64,000 nt of DNA from assembly GCA_025698895.1 (NCBI GenBank), contig JAILWO010000002.1, forward strand, positions 992,001 through 1,056,000. The letters run 5' to 3'. This document shows, one piece after another, positions 24,057 to 33,071 of this stretch. Each line of letters starts with the position of its first letter. Within the stretch, counting starts at the first letter, position 1. The notes under the pieces were generated by a model. The model was not told where the DNA came from. It saw nothing but the letters and a program-made list of their open reading frames with translations, and did no database searches. The position numbers and the translations under genes are program-made. Source of the stretch: Rhizobiaceae bacterium (GTDB taxonomy: Bacteria; Pseudomonadota; Alphaproteobacteria; Rhizobiales; Rhizobiaceae).

Positions 24057-25271
24057 TCAGGAGCGCAGATAGTCCGCGACCCGATCCGGATCGAAAATCT
24101 TGCCGTCGAAGAAACCGTCGGGACCGAGGACAAGGCTGGCCCCGGCCGACCCGACGGGCGTTTGCGTGGTCAGCGCGCCCTCAACCTTCGCGTTCGCCCC
24201 CGGAAGAGCCACGCCGAGAGATCGCAGCGCGCGCCGATAGAGATCCGGGCGGTAGGTCTCGCGCGCCACCGTCTCTCTGTCGGGACCGGGCTCGACCTGT
24301 CCCCACCGCACCATCTGCGTGTAGAACCACAAGGCGTGGCTTTTCCACGGGAAGGTGGCCGCCCGTGCATGCGGCATGAAGAAGTCGGAGACTTCGACCA
24401 CGGGGCCGTTGCCAGTGCGGATGCGGCCGGACAGGGCCGGCATCAACCATTCGGCCGGGCATCCGACATAGCCCGGCTGGGCGAGGATCCCGGCAAGCTC
24501 CTCGTGGTTGGCGGCATCGCCGCACCATTGCGCGGCGCGGTAGAGCGCGCGCAGCAGCCCGTCTAACGCGACGGGACTGGACTCGGCCCAATCGGCCGAC
24601 ACGCCCAGGACCTTTTCCGGGCTCGATCGCCAGATCCTGGATTTGGTCGTGGCGATGCGCCCCGCGCCGTTGAAGGCGGCCGCCGTGTTCCAGGGTTCGC
24701 CCACGCAGTAGCCATCTATTCGTCCGGCGGCGAGCGCGTCGGGCATGAGGGGCGGCGGCACGATGACGATCTCGATGTCACGGTCCGGATCGATGTCGCT
24801 GGCGGCAAGCCAGTAGCGCAGTTCGTAATTGTGCCCCGAGTGCGGATGCACGACGGCGAAGCGCAAGGGCGCACCGCCTTCGGCCGCGCGCCGCGAGACG
24901 ATCCCGTCGAGCGCGCGACCGCCGGATGCGGGGTCGAGATCGGGCCTGGCGCCGTAGTCGGCCATTTCGCGCCAGAGTTCGTCGGCGACGGTGACGGCGT
25001 TTCCGCCGAGACCCAGGGCCATCGGCGCGATGGTGCGGGCGGCGAGCGGGGCGAGACCGAGATTGAAGGCGATCGGCATCGGCGCGAGCATGTGCGCGGC
25101 CTCGAAATGCCCGACGGCGAGGCGGTCGCGGATGCTGGCCCACGAGTTCTCGCGCACCAGCACGAGGTCTATGCCCTCCGCCTCGGCGAAGCGCTTTTCG
25201 CGCGCGGCGACGAGAAGGGCGCTGTCCAGCAGCGGCAGGAATCCCGCGGTGACGCGATGGGCCGCGCTCAT
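24057..25271 (-). CDS. nasS: Nitrate-sensing protein NasS
   Basis: A 404-residue protein related to the nitrate-binding ABC receptors NrtA/CmpA but lacking any signal peptide, as expected for the cytoplasmic nitrate/nitrite sensor NasS. Segments typical of the fold are AGFLPLLDSALLVAAREKRFAEAEGIDLVLVRENSWASIRDRLAVGHFEAAHML and GRIDGYCVGEPWN. In the known system NasS holds NasT inactive until nitrate or nitrite binds. Its ATG overlaps the nasT stop in an ATGA junction. It lies upstream of the nitrate operon and on the same strand, separated by 355 bases that contain the operon's promoter and leader. Confidence 0.93.
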   Translation of the reverse strand: MSAAHRVTAGFLPLLDSALLVAAREKRFAEAEGIDLVLVRENSWASIRDRLAVGHFEAAHMLAPMPIAFNLGLAPLAARTIAPMALGLGGNAVTVADELWREMADYGARPDLDPASGGRALDGIVSRRAAEGGAPLRFAVVHPHSGHNYELRYWLAASDIDPDRDIEIVIVPPPLMPDALAAGRIDGYCVGEPWNTAAAFNGAGRIATTKSRIWRSSPEKVLGVSADWAESSPVALDGLLRALYRAAQWCGDAANHEELAGILAQPGYVGCPAEWLMPALSGRIRTGNGPVVEVSDFFMPHARAATFPWKSHALWFYTQMVRWGQVEPGPDRETVARETYRPDLYRRALRSLGVALPGANAKVEGALTTQTPVGSAGASLVLGPDGFFDGKIFDPDRVADYLRS

Positions 25272-25870
25272 GCCTCGTCTCCCCCTTCCAGCAGCCCCGC
25301 AGCCGTGATCAGGCTCTGGGCGATCTCGGCAATCTTGCGGTTCTGGTTCATCGCCGTCCGGCGCAGCAGCGCGTAGGCCTCCTGCTCGGACAGGCCGCGC
25401 GACTTCATGAGAATGCCCTTGGCACGCTCGACCAACCTGCGGCTTTCCAGCTCGGTGCGCGCCTCTTCCAGTTCGCGCGCCATGCGCGAATAGGCGTTGA
25501 ACCGGCTGATCGCCATGTCGAGAATGGGCTTGACGCGGTCCTTGCGCAGCCCGTCGACCACATAGGCCGAGACGCCCGCGTCGATGGCCGCCTCGATCGA
25601 GGCGCTGTCGGACCGGTCTACGAACATGGCGATCGGCCGCTTCACCGCGCGGGTGAGCTGGAACATGCTCTCGAGCACGTCGCGGTTGGGATTCTCCAGG
25701 TCGATGACGATGACATCGGGCTCGGTGTCGGCGATCTGGCGCGCGACCCCCGACATGTCGTGGACCAGGGCGACCTCGCTGTGCCCCGCCTCGCGCAGGC
25801 CGTCCTCGATGACGGCGGCGCGCAGCCGGTTCTCGTCTATGATCAGGATGCGCAGGGCGGGCCGGTCCAT
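25268..25870 (-). CDS. nasT: ANTAR-domain antiterminator NasT
   Basis: A 200-residue response-regulator-like protein. Residues 6-125 form a receiver-type domain (ILIIDENRLRAAVIEDGLREAGH; DVIVIDLENPNRDVLE). Residues about 135-190 are the ANTAR RNA-binding domain (LEEARTELESRRLVERAKGILMKSRGLSEQEAYALLRRTAMNQNRKIAEIAQSLI). It should bind the tandem hexaloop hairpins at 23813-23847 and prevent termination ahead of narK. It heads a nasT-nasS pair with overlapping stop and start. A 184-base gap separates it from the phthalate dioxygenase gene upstream. Confidence 0.94.
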   Translation of the reverse strand: MDRPALRILIIDENRLRAAVIEDGLREAGHSEVALVHDMSGVARQIADTEPDVIVIDLENPNRDVLESMFQLTRAVKRPIAMFVDRSDSASIEAAIDAGVSAYVVDGLRKDRVKPILDMAISRFNAYSRMARELEEARTELESRRLVERAKGILMKSRGLSEQEAYALLRRTAMNQNRKIAEIAQSLITAAGLLEGGDEA

Positions 25871-26054
25871 CGCCTATTTGATGGCGCGTTCCGTTTCTCG
25901 CTGCAATGCGGAATCGATCGCGGACGAGTCAAACGCGGCCCGGGCAAACGCAGCCGCGATGGGCCGAGGGCCGCCAGGAGTTGATCGGCGCGAGGTCGTG
26001 AATGTCCGCGCCGCGATCGCGGGGAGGGCGACCGCGAGCCTGTCACTCACCCCC

Positions 26055-27335
26055 CTATTCGGCGGCTTCAAGCTTCGACGCGTCGACGAGCGTGCGCCAG
26101 TCGACCGACTTCGGATAGACGCCCTCATGGGAGGCGATGCGCGCATGAGGGATGCGGGGCTCTTCGGTTCCGATCGCCTTTCCGCCCTCGGCCACCCTGC
26201 GCGCCGCATCCACCATCAACCGCCTGAATTCGACGATGGCAAGGTCGGACGCGCCGAGGATGTCGTTGGTGCGGTCGACGATCGGACCCATCGAAACCCA
26301 CATCATGATGTCCTGGTTGGGGATGCCGAGAACGCCGGTGAAATTGCCCTGCTTCATCAGTTCGCGATCCTGCAGGAAGTTGTTCTCCAGGGTTCGGCGC
26401 GAGACCCACCGCTCGTCGAGATCGACGCCCCTGACCGCGTGATTGAAGCGCCGCCATTCCTCCGTCGTCGGGCAGGCCTTGCCGCCCCAGGCGATGAAAT
26501 AGAACGCCGTTTCCGTGTCGCTGATCGGCACGATCACGCTGGCGACATTGTAGGAACTGTTGGGCGGTATCAGCGAATAATAGGGCGCCACGAATTCGGT
26601 CACGCGCAGATACTGCTGGGTGGCCGCGTTCCTGATCGGCTTCCTGATCGCCGCGTAGTGGAAGCCGTAGCTGGTCGTCTGCGTCTGGAGGCGAGGCGAC
26701 TTGTCCGTGGACGGTCGATACCACGACTTGTCGTCGGCGGCCGCGCCTTCGACGCGGGCGGGCACCATGTCGGAGGAATGGAGGCTCGACGAGTGGGCGC
26801 TGTCGATCTGTCCCTCGTGGATCTGGGCCCAGTTGGCCGGGACGCGGATCTTCAGGATGGCGATGGGCGTGTCCTCGGTCGGGGCGAAGGCGGGCGGATC
26901 GAAGTCCGGAACGGCGGCCTTGTCGCCCAGCCATGCCCAGACGAAGCCTCCCCATTCCCTGACGGGATAGGCGCGGTGCTTGACCTTGTTGAGGAGGGGG
27001 CTGCCTTCCGGTTCGGAAGACATGGCGACGACATTGCCGTCCACGTCCATCTTCCAGCCATGGTAGAGGCAGCGCAGGCCGCATTCCTCGTTACGCCCGA
27101 AAAGGAGCGAGGCGCGGCGGTGCGGACACAGTTCGTCAAGCAGGCCGACGCGGCCATTCGTATCCCTGAAGGCGACGTAGCGCTCGCCCAGGACCTCGAC
27201 CAGCAGCGGCGTGCCGTCGTTCTCGGCCACTTCCTCGATCAGGCAGACCGGCGTCCAGTGCTGGCGCATCAGCCTCGCCATGGGCGCGTCGCCGGTGACT
27301 CGGGTCAGGAGTTCATTTTCCTCGGAAGTGAGCAC
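26055..27335 (-). CDS. Phthalate 4,5-dioxygenase oxygenase-type Rieske protein
   Basis: A 426-residue ring-hydroxylating oxygenase of the phthalate dioxygenase class. Rieske ligands are Cys70, His72, Cys89 and His92 (CPHRRASLL; CLYHGW). The mononuclear iron site includes the bridging Asp178 with His181 and His186 in QIDSAHSSSLH. Family features are the N-terminal LMRQHWTPVCLIEEV and LENNFLQDRELMKQGNFTGV with NQDIMM. Reaction inferred: phthalate plus oxygen to the 4,5-cis-dihydrodiol. The GTG at 27335 has GGAG eight bases before it. It is divergent from its reductase, with two TTAG-N4-CTAA sites in the gap. A related aromatic acid could be the true substrate. Confidence 0.9.
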   Translation of the reverse strand: MLTSEENELLTRVTGDAPMARLMRQHWTPVCLIEEVAENDGTPLLVEVLGERYVAFRDTNGRVGLLDELCPHRRASLLFGRNEECGLRCLYHGWKMDVDGNVVAMSSEPEGSPLLNKVKHRAYPVREWGGFVWAWLGDKAAVPDFDPPAFAPTEDTPIAILKIRVPANWAQIHEGQIDSAHSSSLHSSDMVPARVEGAAADDKSWYRPSTDKSPRLQTQTTSYGFHYAAIRKPIRNAATQQYLRVTEFVAPYYSLIPPNSSYNVASVIVPISDTETAFYFIAWGGKACPTTEEWRRFNHAVRGVDLDERWVSRRTLENNFLQDRELMKQGNFTGVLGIPNQDIMMWVSMGPIVDRTNDILGASDLAIVEFRRLMVDAARRVAEGGKAIGTEEPRIPHARIASHEGVYPKSVDWRTLVDASKLEAAE

Positions 27336-27351
27336 GGGCGGACTCCGGCAG

Positions 27352-27363
27352 TTAGAAAGCTAA
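27352..27363. promoter_or_regulatory. TTAG-N4-CTAA operator, site 1 (phthalate promoter region)
   Basis: TTAGAAAGCTAA lies 17 bases upstream of the dioxygenase start in the divergent dioxygenase/reductase gap. It matches three other copies in this regulon (27414, 34106, 34261). Confidence 0.7.
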
Positions 27364-27399
27364 GGAAAGCTAGCCTATTGCCGCTCCATCGTCCAGCCG

Positions 27400-27425
27400 T
27401 TGACAGAAATTAGTTAGGAACCTAA
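27400..27425 (+). promoter_or_regulatory. Reductase promoter with TTAG-N4-CTAA operator, site 2
   Basis: A perfect -35 TTGACA (27400-27405) is followed by the operator TTAGGAACCTAA (27414-27425), which occupies the spacer and the position of the -10 (about TAAGGG or GGTATT). A protein bound here would block polymerase. The reductase start follows at 27453. Confidence 0.7.
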
Positions 27426-27452
27426 GGGTATTTCCATGTCCAGGGCCGGCCC

Positions 27453-28403
27453 GTGATCATCACCGAAAACGACCTGATCCCGATGCGCGTCGTCGCGCGC
27501 CGGAAGCTTGCCCGGCACGTCGATGAATTCACCTTGCGCGCCGGCGGGAATATCACGCTGCCCAGCTACGAACCGGGCGCGCATGTGACAGTTCGGACAC
27601 CATCCGGCGCCATGCGCCGCTACTCGCTGATAGGCGGCGCGGACCGCGACACCTACACGATCGCCGTGAAACGCGAAGCCGAATCACGGGGCGGCTCGCG
27701 CTCCATGCACCAGGACGCCGAGGTGGGCACCGAACTCATGGTCGCCCCGCCCGAAAACGAGTTCGCGCTCGTTGACGCCCCCGACTACCTGCTGATCGCC
27801 GGCGGCATCGGTGTGACGCCGATCTACGCCATGGCGCGGCACCTTCTGGAAAAGGGAACCGAATTCCGCGTCATCTATGTCAGCCGCAACGCCGAGGAAG
27901 CGGCTTATCTGGACGAGATGCGGGCGGCTTTCGGCGATAGGCTCGTGGTCCATCATGACGACGGCGACCCGGACCGCGCCTACGATTTCTGGGACGAGTT
28001 CGAGAAGCCCCGGCCGACCCATGTCTATTGCTGCGGGCCCAAGCCGCTCATGGAGGAAATCGAGGCCATGTCCGGCCACTGGCCCGAGGGACGCATCCAT
28101 TTCGAGGACTTCAAGCCGGTCGAGATCGTGCGCGCCGACGATCAACCGTTCGAGGTCGAACTGGCGCGCTCGAAGATGCGCGTGCAGGTTCCCGCCGATC
28201 GATCGATCCTCGAAGCCGTGCGCGATTCCGGCATCCGGACAAGCAGTTCGTGCGAAAGCGGGACCTGCGGTTCATGCAAGACGCGGCTGATCGCGGGAGA
28301 CGTGGATCATCGCGACATGGTGCTGCGCGACGACGAGAAGGACGACACGATCATGATCTGCGTCTCGCGCGCCCGCACAGGGACGCTCATCCTTGACCTG
28401 TGA
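27453..28403 (+). CDS. Phthalate dioxygenase reductase-type protein (FMN, NADH, 2Fe-2S)
   Basis: A 316-residue reductase of the PDR/VanB class. Residues 1-100 form the FMN-binding barrel (GAHVTVRTPSGAMRRYSLIG). Residues 105-225 form the NADH domain (YLLIAGGIGVTPIYAMARHLLEKG; YCCGPKPLMEEIEAM). The C-terminal plant-type ferredoxin has CESGTCGSC and a last cysteine in MICVSRA. This N-FMN, NADH, C-[2Fe-2S] order is diagnostic of the phthalate dioxygenase reductase type. The start is GTG 27453; a six-codon ATG frame at 27436 ends on it (TGA overlapping GTG) and may couple initiation. It supplies electrons to the divergent oxygenase. Confidence 0.93.
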   Translation: MIITENDLIPMRVVARRKLARHVDEFTLRAGGNITLPSYEPGAHVTVRTPSGAMRRYSLIGGADRDTYTIAVKREAESRGGSRSMHQDAEVGTELMVAPPENEFALVDAPDYLLIAGGIGVTPIYAMARHLLEKGTEFRVIYVSRNAEEAAYLDEMRAAFGDRLVVHHDDGDPDRAYDFWDEFEKPRPTHVYCCGPKPLMEEIEAMSGHWPEGRIHFEDFKPVEIVRADDQPFEVELARSKMRVQVPADRSILEAVRDSGIRTSSSCESGTCGSCKTRLIAGDVDHRDMVLRDDEKDDTIMICVSRARTGTLILDL

Positions 28404-29589
28404 GCGCACAGCCGGGCCGGTGCGTCTCGGCGTCGCCGGGCTGGGGCGCGCCTTCGTGCTGATGCTGCCGGCTTTCCGGAACGATGCCAGGGTCAGGCTG
28501 GTGGCCGCCTGCGCGCCGCGCGCGGAGTCGCGGAACCATTTCGCGCGGGAATTCGGGGGGCGGACCTACGAGGAGGTGTCGGCCCTGGCCGCCGATCCGG
28601 AGGTGGAGGCGGTCTATATTGCCACCCCGCACCAGCTGCATGCCGAGCACGCCGTCGCGGTCGCCCGGGCGGGAAAGCACATCCTGCTCGACAAGCCCCT
28701 GGCGGTGTCGATGGAAGACGGACGCCGCATCGTGGAGGCGGCCGAGGACGCCGGCGTCCACCTGATCGTCGGGCCGAGCCACAGCTTCGACACGCCCGTG
28801 GCACAGGCGCGCGCCTTGATCGACAGTGGCGAGTTCGGCCGGGTCCGAATGATCCAGGCGCTGAACTACACCGATTTTCTGTACCGTCCGCGCCGTCCCG
28901 AGGAACTGCGCACCCGCGACGGCGGCGGCGTGATCTTCAGCCAGGGCATCCACCAGATCGACCTCGTCAGGCTGCTGGCCGGCGGACGCGGACAGAACGT
29001 GATGGCCGTGACCGGCGCGTGGGATCCCGACCGCCCGACGGAGGGTGCCTACTCGGCGCTGGTGACATTCGGCGACGGGTGCGCGGCAACGCTCACCTAT
29101 TCCGGCTACGCCCATTTCGACAGCGACATCTGGATGGATGGCATCGGCGAGCTCGGCGCGCGCAAGGACGTGTCCTCCTATGGCAGGGCACGGCTCGCGC
29201 TCTCGGCCGCATCGGACGCTGACGACGAGATCCGGCTGAAATCGGCCCGCACCTACGGCACCGCCAGCCGGGCCGGCGAGCCGGACACCTACGAGCATTT
29301 CGGGCCGGTCATTGTCCTGTGCGACAGGGCCGATCTGAGGCTGACGCCCTTCGGCATCCATGTCTGCGGCGACATGCGCCAGGAGTTTCGTCCGGCGCCG
29401 CCCTTCCGCCAGAGCCGCGCCGAGGTGGTCGCCGCGCTCTTCGCGGCGGTCCGTGAAGGCAGAGCTCCCGTTCAGACAGGGCGCTGGGGGCTGGCGAGCC
29501 TCGAACTATGCCATGCGATCCTGGAATCCGCGGCGACCGGAAAAGCCGTGCGCCTGAAGGAACAGGTCGCCTATCGCGAGGAGAGATGA
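28393..29589 (+). CDS. cis-Phthalate dihydrodiol dehydrogenase-type Gfo/Idh/MocA enzyme
   Basis: A 398-residue NAD(P)-dependent dehydrogenase of the Gfo/Idh/MocA family. The Rossmann start is RLGVAGLGRAFVLMLPAF, then VEAVYIATPHQLHAEHAVAVARAGKHILLDKPLAVS with the EKP-like lysine motif (here DKP). The second domain has GGGVIFSQGIHQIDLVRLLAGG. Phthalate dihydrodiol dehydrogenases of the pht4/ophB type belong to this family, unlike the SDR dihydrodiol dehydrogenases of other pathways, and the location between reductase and decarboxylase genes fits exactly. TTG 28393 overlaps the reductase stop; an in-frame GTG at 28420 is an equally possible start. Confidence 0.85.
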   Translation: MTCERTAGPVRLGVAGLGRAFVLMLPAFRNDARVRLVAACAPRAESRNHFAREFGGRTYEEVSALAADPEVEAVYIATPHQLHAEHAVAVARAGKHILLDKPLAVSMEDGRRIVEAAEDAGVHLIVGPSHSFDTPVAQARALIDSGEFGRVRMIQALNYTDFLYRPRRPEELRTRDGGGVIFSQGIHQIDLVRLLAGGRGQNVMAVTGAWDPDRPTEGAYSALVTFGDGCAATLTYSGYAHFDSDIWMDGIGELGARKDVSSYGRARLALSAASDADDEIRLKSARTYGTASRAGEPDTYEHFGPVIVLCDRADLRLTPFGIHVCGDMRQEFRPAPPFRQSRAEVVAALFAAVREGRAPVQTGRWGLASLELCHAILESAATGKAVRLKEQVAYREER

Positions 29590-29590
29590 A

Positions 29591-30583
29591 TTGAACAGTT
29601 TGCGGCTGTCGCTGGCCATGGGCGACTACGACCGGACCCGTCCGATCGCCGACGGTCGGGTGCAGATTGACGGCGTGGAGCCGATCTGCATGTTTCTCTC
29701 GCCCGAGGAGATGTTCTTCCGGGCGTTTCGCCACCAGGCCTTCGACATCAGCGAACTGTCGCTCTCCTCCTATTCGATCTCGGTGGCGCGCGGTGATCCG
29801 CACTATGTCGCGGTGCCGGTGTTCCTGTCGCGGGCGTTCCGCCACACCTCGATCTATGTCCGCACCGACAAGGGGATCGTGGCCCCGGACGATCTGCGCG
29901 GCAAGCGGATCGGCATCGCTGAGTACCAGCTTTCGGCCAATGTCTGGTTCCGCGGCATCATGCAGGACGAGTACGGCGTATCGCCGCGCGACATAACCTG
30001 GGTGCGTGGCGGGATGAACGCGACAGGGCGGCCCGAGAAGATCAACGTGGTGCTTCCGTCCGACGTGAAGGTCGAGGAAGCGCCCGAGGGGGCGACGCTG
30101 GATGCCCTGCTGCGCGCGGGCGAGATCGACGGCTTCGTCGGGCCGCGCGCGCCGCGCTGCTTCGAGGAGGGGCATCCGCAGGTCCAGCGCCTGTTTTCCG
30201 ACACGATCGCGACAGCCGAGGCCTATTACCGCAAGACCGGCATCTTCCCGATCATGCATGTGCTCGGCGTCCGCCGGACACTCGCGGAGGCCCATCCGTG
30301 GCTGCCGGGCGCGCTCCTGAAATCCTTCACCCAAGCCAAGGTCCTCGCCGAGGCTGCGCTCGCCGACACTTCGGCCACCAAGGTGACCATGCCTTTCGTG
30401 GAGGATAATCTGCGGCGCGCAAGCCAGTTGATGGGGCCCGACATCTGGTCCTATGGAGCGGCCGCGAACCGGAAGGTGCTCGAGACGTTCCTGGGCTATC
30501 ACTTCGATCAGGGTCTCTCGCCGCGCCGGGTCGAGGTGGACGAGCTGTTCCACCCCGCGACGCTGGAGTCTTTCGTGCTGTGA
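29591..30583 (+). CDS. 4,5-Dihydroxyphthalate decarboxylase
   Basis: A 330-residue protein matching the phthalate-pathway decarboxylase (pht5 type), which has a periplasmic-binding-protein-like fold without a signal peptide. Supporting segments are LAMGDYDRTRPIADGRVQIDGVEP, AFRHQAFDISELSLSSYS, RHTSIYVRTDKGIVAPDDLRGKRIGI and FPIMHVLGVRR. It converts 4,5-dihydroxyphthalate to protocatechuate. The start codon is TTG at 29591, two bases after the dehydrogenase stop, with GAGGAGAG five bases before it; a nearby ATG at 29586 stops at once. No protocatechuate ring-cleavage genes are in the window. Confidence 0.9.
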   Translation: MNSLRLSLAMGDYDRTRPIADGRVQIDGVEPICMFLSPEEMFFRAFRHQAFDISELSLSSYSISVARGDPHYVAVPVFLSRAFRHTSIYVRTDKGIVAPDDLRGKRIGIAEYQLSANVWFRGIMQDEYGVSPRDITWVRGGMNATGRPEKINVVLPSDVKVEEAPEGATLDALLRAGEIDGFVGPRAPRCFEEGHPQVQRLFSDTIATAEAYYRKTGIFPIMHVLGVRRTLAEAHPWLPGALLKSFTQAKVLAEAALADTSATKVTMPFVEDNLRRASQLMGPDIWSYGAAANRKVLETFLGYHFDQGLSPRRVEVDELFHPATLESFVL

Positions 30584-31047
30584 AACCGCCGGCAACCATC
30601 AATCCGGGCGACATCTTCGAACTGGACGGCGAGAGCGGTCCGGTCCTGGTTCAGCTCACCCATCGCCACGGGACGTCCTCGGACGTGGTGCGCGTCCTGC
30701 CGCGCGGGGATGCCCGGGACCTGGAGGCCGTGGCCCGCCAGGAGGCGTTGATGGTGGCCATGGTGCCGCTGTCCGGCGCCATCGAAAGCGGCCGGCTGAA
30801 GGCCCGCCGGCTCGGCAGCGCCGCCATTCCAGAGGCCGCGCGGGCATTTCCCACCTTCCGCATGGCGATCCGGGACAAGAAGGACGGCGTCAGGGGCGAC
30901 GTCGCCTATTGGTGGTTCTGGGACGGCGAAGGCCTTGTCTACAGCGCGGATCCTCCCGCCGAGAGCGAACACATGCCTTACCGGGAGGTGCTTTCCGTCG
31001 ACGAGTTCCTGCGGCGCGCCCGGCAACTGATGTCGGAAATCGGCTGA
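30580..31047 (+). CDS. Uncharacterised protein, last gene of phthalate operon
   Basis: A 155-residue soluble protein that I do not recognise. The GTG start overlaps the decarboxylase stop in a GTGA junction, so it is co-translated with the phthalate genes. The sequence begins ATINPGDIFELDGESGPVLVQLTHRH, has a central basic stretch GRLKARRLGSAAIPEAARAFPTFRMAIRDK, then DVAYWWFWDGEGL and ends in a helical DEFLRRARQLMSEIG. No signal peptide, membrane helix or metal motif is evident. The C-terminal W-rich strand pattern resembles small beta-sheet immunity-like or accessory proteins, but this is only an impression. Confidence 0.75.
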   Translation: MKPPATINPGDIFELDGESGPVLVQLTHRHGTSSDVVRVLPRGDARDLEAVARQEALMVAMVPLSGAIESGRLKARRLGSAAIPEAARAFPTFRMAIRDKKDGVRGDVAYWWFWDGEGLVYSADPPAESEHMPYREVLSVDEFLRRARQLMSEIG

Positions 31048-31075
31048 CGGTCCGCTTCGGGAACCGGACGAATAT

Positions 31076-32995
31076 CTACTCCGCGGCCGCCTTCTTTTCC
31101 TCGCCGGACCGCGCTCCGACCAGCCGGGCGTAGAGCCAGGCGGCCGCGATCAGCACCAGCGCGACCGGCAGGAGCCAGTAGTCGATCCATAGCAGCAATA
31201 TGCCGGCCGCCAGCAGCAGCAGGCGCGGAACCGCCGCCAGCCGCTCGCGGTAGAAGCCTTCCGCGGCGATCGCGATGACCAAGAGCCCGGCGAAACAACT
31301 CGCCGTTGCGTAGGCGATGGCGAAGGGCGATCCGCGCATCAGCAGTTCGTGGTTGAAGACAAAGGCGAATGGAATCAGGAACGCGCCGATCGCGATCTTG
31401 ACCGATTGCGCCGCGATCTTGAGCGGGTTCTCGTTGGCGATGGCGCTGGCGGCATAGGCCGCGACCGCGACCGGCGGCGTCAGGGCCGACATGACGGCGA
31501 AGTAGAGCAGGAAGAGATGGCCCGCGACGGTGTCGATGTCCAGCGCGCGCATCACCGGGGAGACCAGCACCGCCGCGAGGATATAGGCGCTCGGTGTCGG
31601 CATGCCCATTCCCAGCAACAGCGTCAGCGCGCCCGCCACGACGAGCGAGATGAACATGTCGGAGCCGGCTATCAGGAAGACGAGCGCGCCGAATTTGGAC
31701 GCCAGGCCGGTCATCGTTATGCCGCCGATTACAAGGCCGGCCGCCGCGCACGCCCCGGCCACGGCAACGGTGCGGATGCTCGCGGTCGCAAGAATGTCGA
31801 AAATGGCCGCCGGGCCGAGCCGGGTCGATTTGCGCAGCAGCGAGACGATGAAGATCGCCGCCAGCCCGTAGACGGCCGTGTAGGTGGGCGTATAGCCCTG
31901 CACCAGCGCCCAGGTGATGACCAGCAGGGGCACGATGAATAGCCCGCCGTCGCGCATCGTGGCGGCCAGTGTCGGGATCTGGTCCTTCGCCACGCCGGCC
32001 AGATTGTAGCGTCTGGCCCGCAGATGCACCTGCGCGTAGATCGGCACGTAGAAGAGCAGGGCGGGTATGAGCGCCGACAGCGCGATCTCAGGATAGGGCA
32101 CGCCGGTATATTCGGCCATGATGAAGGCCGCCGCCCCCATCACCGGCGGCAGCAGGCTGCCGCCCGAGGAAGCCGCCACCTCCACCGCCCCGGCATAGAC
32201 GGAATTGTAGCCCATCCGCTTCATCATCGGGATCGTGACGCTGCCGGTCGTGACCACGTCGGAGGTCGGGCTGCCCGAGATGGTTCCGTAAAGGCCCGAC
32301 GATATCACCGCGATCTTGGCAGGTCCTCCGGGCGTTCCGCCGGTCAGCAGGGCCGAGACGTTGTAGAAGAACTGCGATCCTCCCGCCTTGGACAGCGCGG
32401 TTCCGAACAGGACGAACAGAAAGGCATAGGTAGCCGCCACCCTGAGCGGCACGCCGAACAGGGCATCCGTGGTGAAGAAGGTGATGTCTATGAAATGCGT
32501 ATAGGTGATCTCGCCATGCCCGAAGACGCCCGTCAGGAGATGCCCGAACAGGTTGTAGGCGAGAAACAGCAGAACAATCAGCGTGAGACCGAGACCGACG
32601 GTGCGGCGCATCGCTTCCAGCGTCAGCAGCAACATCAGCGTGGACATCCCGATGTCCCATGTCGAGAGAGGGTCGAGCAGCGTGATGCGCCGCGATATCT
32701 CGTCCGACATGTTCAGGAAGTAGATGCCGGCCGCCGCCGAGAGGCACGCCAGCAGGACGTCGGGCAGGGATACCCGCCTCGTATCGGAACGCTCCGAGGG
32801 ACCGACCAGGAGGAAGGTCAGCACCAGCATCAACGACAGGAAGGTGATCGTCAGCGACAGCGTGTCCGTGCGCGAGAAGGCAGCGGCATAAACCGTCCAG
32901 ACCGCGGTGCAGGCGGCGAACGCCTTGATGGCCGTACCCGTCAATCCAGCCGGCGAACGGCTGGCTCCGGTGGCAAAGAGCAATTGAAGCAACAA
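31076..32995 (-). CDS. TRAP transporter fused permease (4TM/12TM, TAXI type)
   Basis: A 639-residue membrane protein combining the small and large TRAP permease subunits, as is usual with TAXI receptors. The fused large-subunit part contains GSQFFYNVSALLTGGTPGGPAKIAVISSGLYGTISGSPTSDVVTTGSVTIPMMKRMGY and GGSLLPPVMGAAAFIMAEYTG, and later LLLGMGMPTPSAYILAAVLVSPVM and FAVMSALTPPVAVAAYAAS. It follows the TAXI receptor gene by 76 bases. Location within the phthalate regulon and operators upstream of the receptor suggest uptake of phthalate or a related aromatic dicarboxylate. Confidence 0.93.
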   Translation of the reverse strand: MLLQLLFATGASRSPAGLTGTAIKAFAACTAVWTVYAAAFSRTDTLSLTITFLSLMLVLTFLLVGPSERSDTRRVSLPDVLLACLSAAAGIYFLNMSDEISRRITLLDPLSTWDIGMSTLMLLLTLEAMRRTVGLGLTLIVLLFLAYNLFGHLLTGVFGHGEITYTHFIDITFFTTDALFGVPLRVAATYAFLFVLFGTALSKAGGSQFFYNVSALLTGGTPGGPAKIAVISSGLYGTISGSPTSDVVTTGSVTIPMMKRMGYNSVYAGAVEVAASSGGSLLPPVMGAAAFIMAEYTGVPYPEIALSALIPALLFYVPIYAQVHLRARRYNLAGVAKDQIPTLAATMRDGGLFIVPLLVITWALVQGYTPTYTAVYGLAAIFIVSLLRKSTRLGPAAIFDILATASIRTVAVAGACAAAGLVIGGITMTGLASKFGALVFLIAGSDMFISLVVAGALTLLLGMGMPTPSAYILAAVLVSPVMRALDIDTVAGHLFLLYFAVMSALTPPVAVAAYAASAIANENPLKIAAQSVKIAIGAFLIPFAFVFNHELLMRGSPFAIAYATASCFAGLLVIAIAAEGFYRERLAAVPRLLLLAAGILLLWIDYWLLPVALVLIAAAWLYARLVGARSGEEKKAAAE

Positions 32996-33071
32996 AGACG
33001 ACGTCCCGGAATCGGGCGGCCCCGCATCCGCGCCCAGTCTGGCGCGGCGGCGGGGCCAGTCAATGCCGGAA

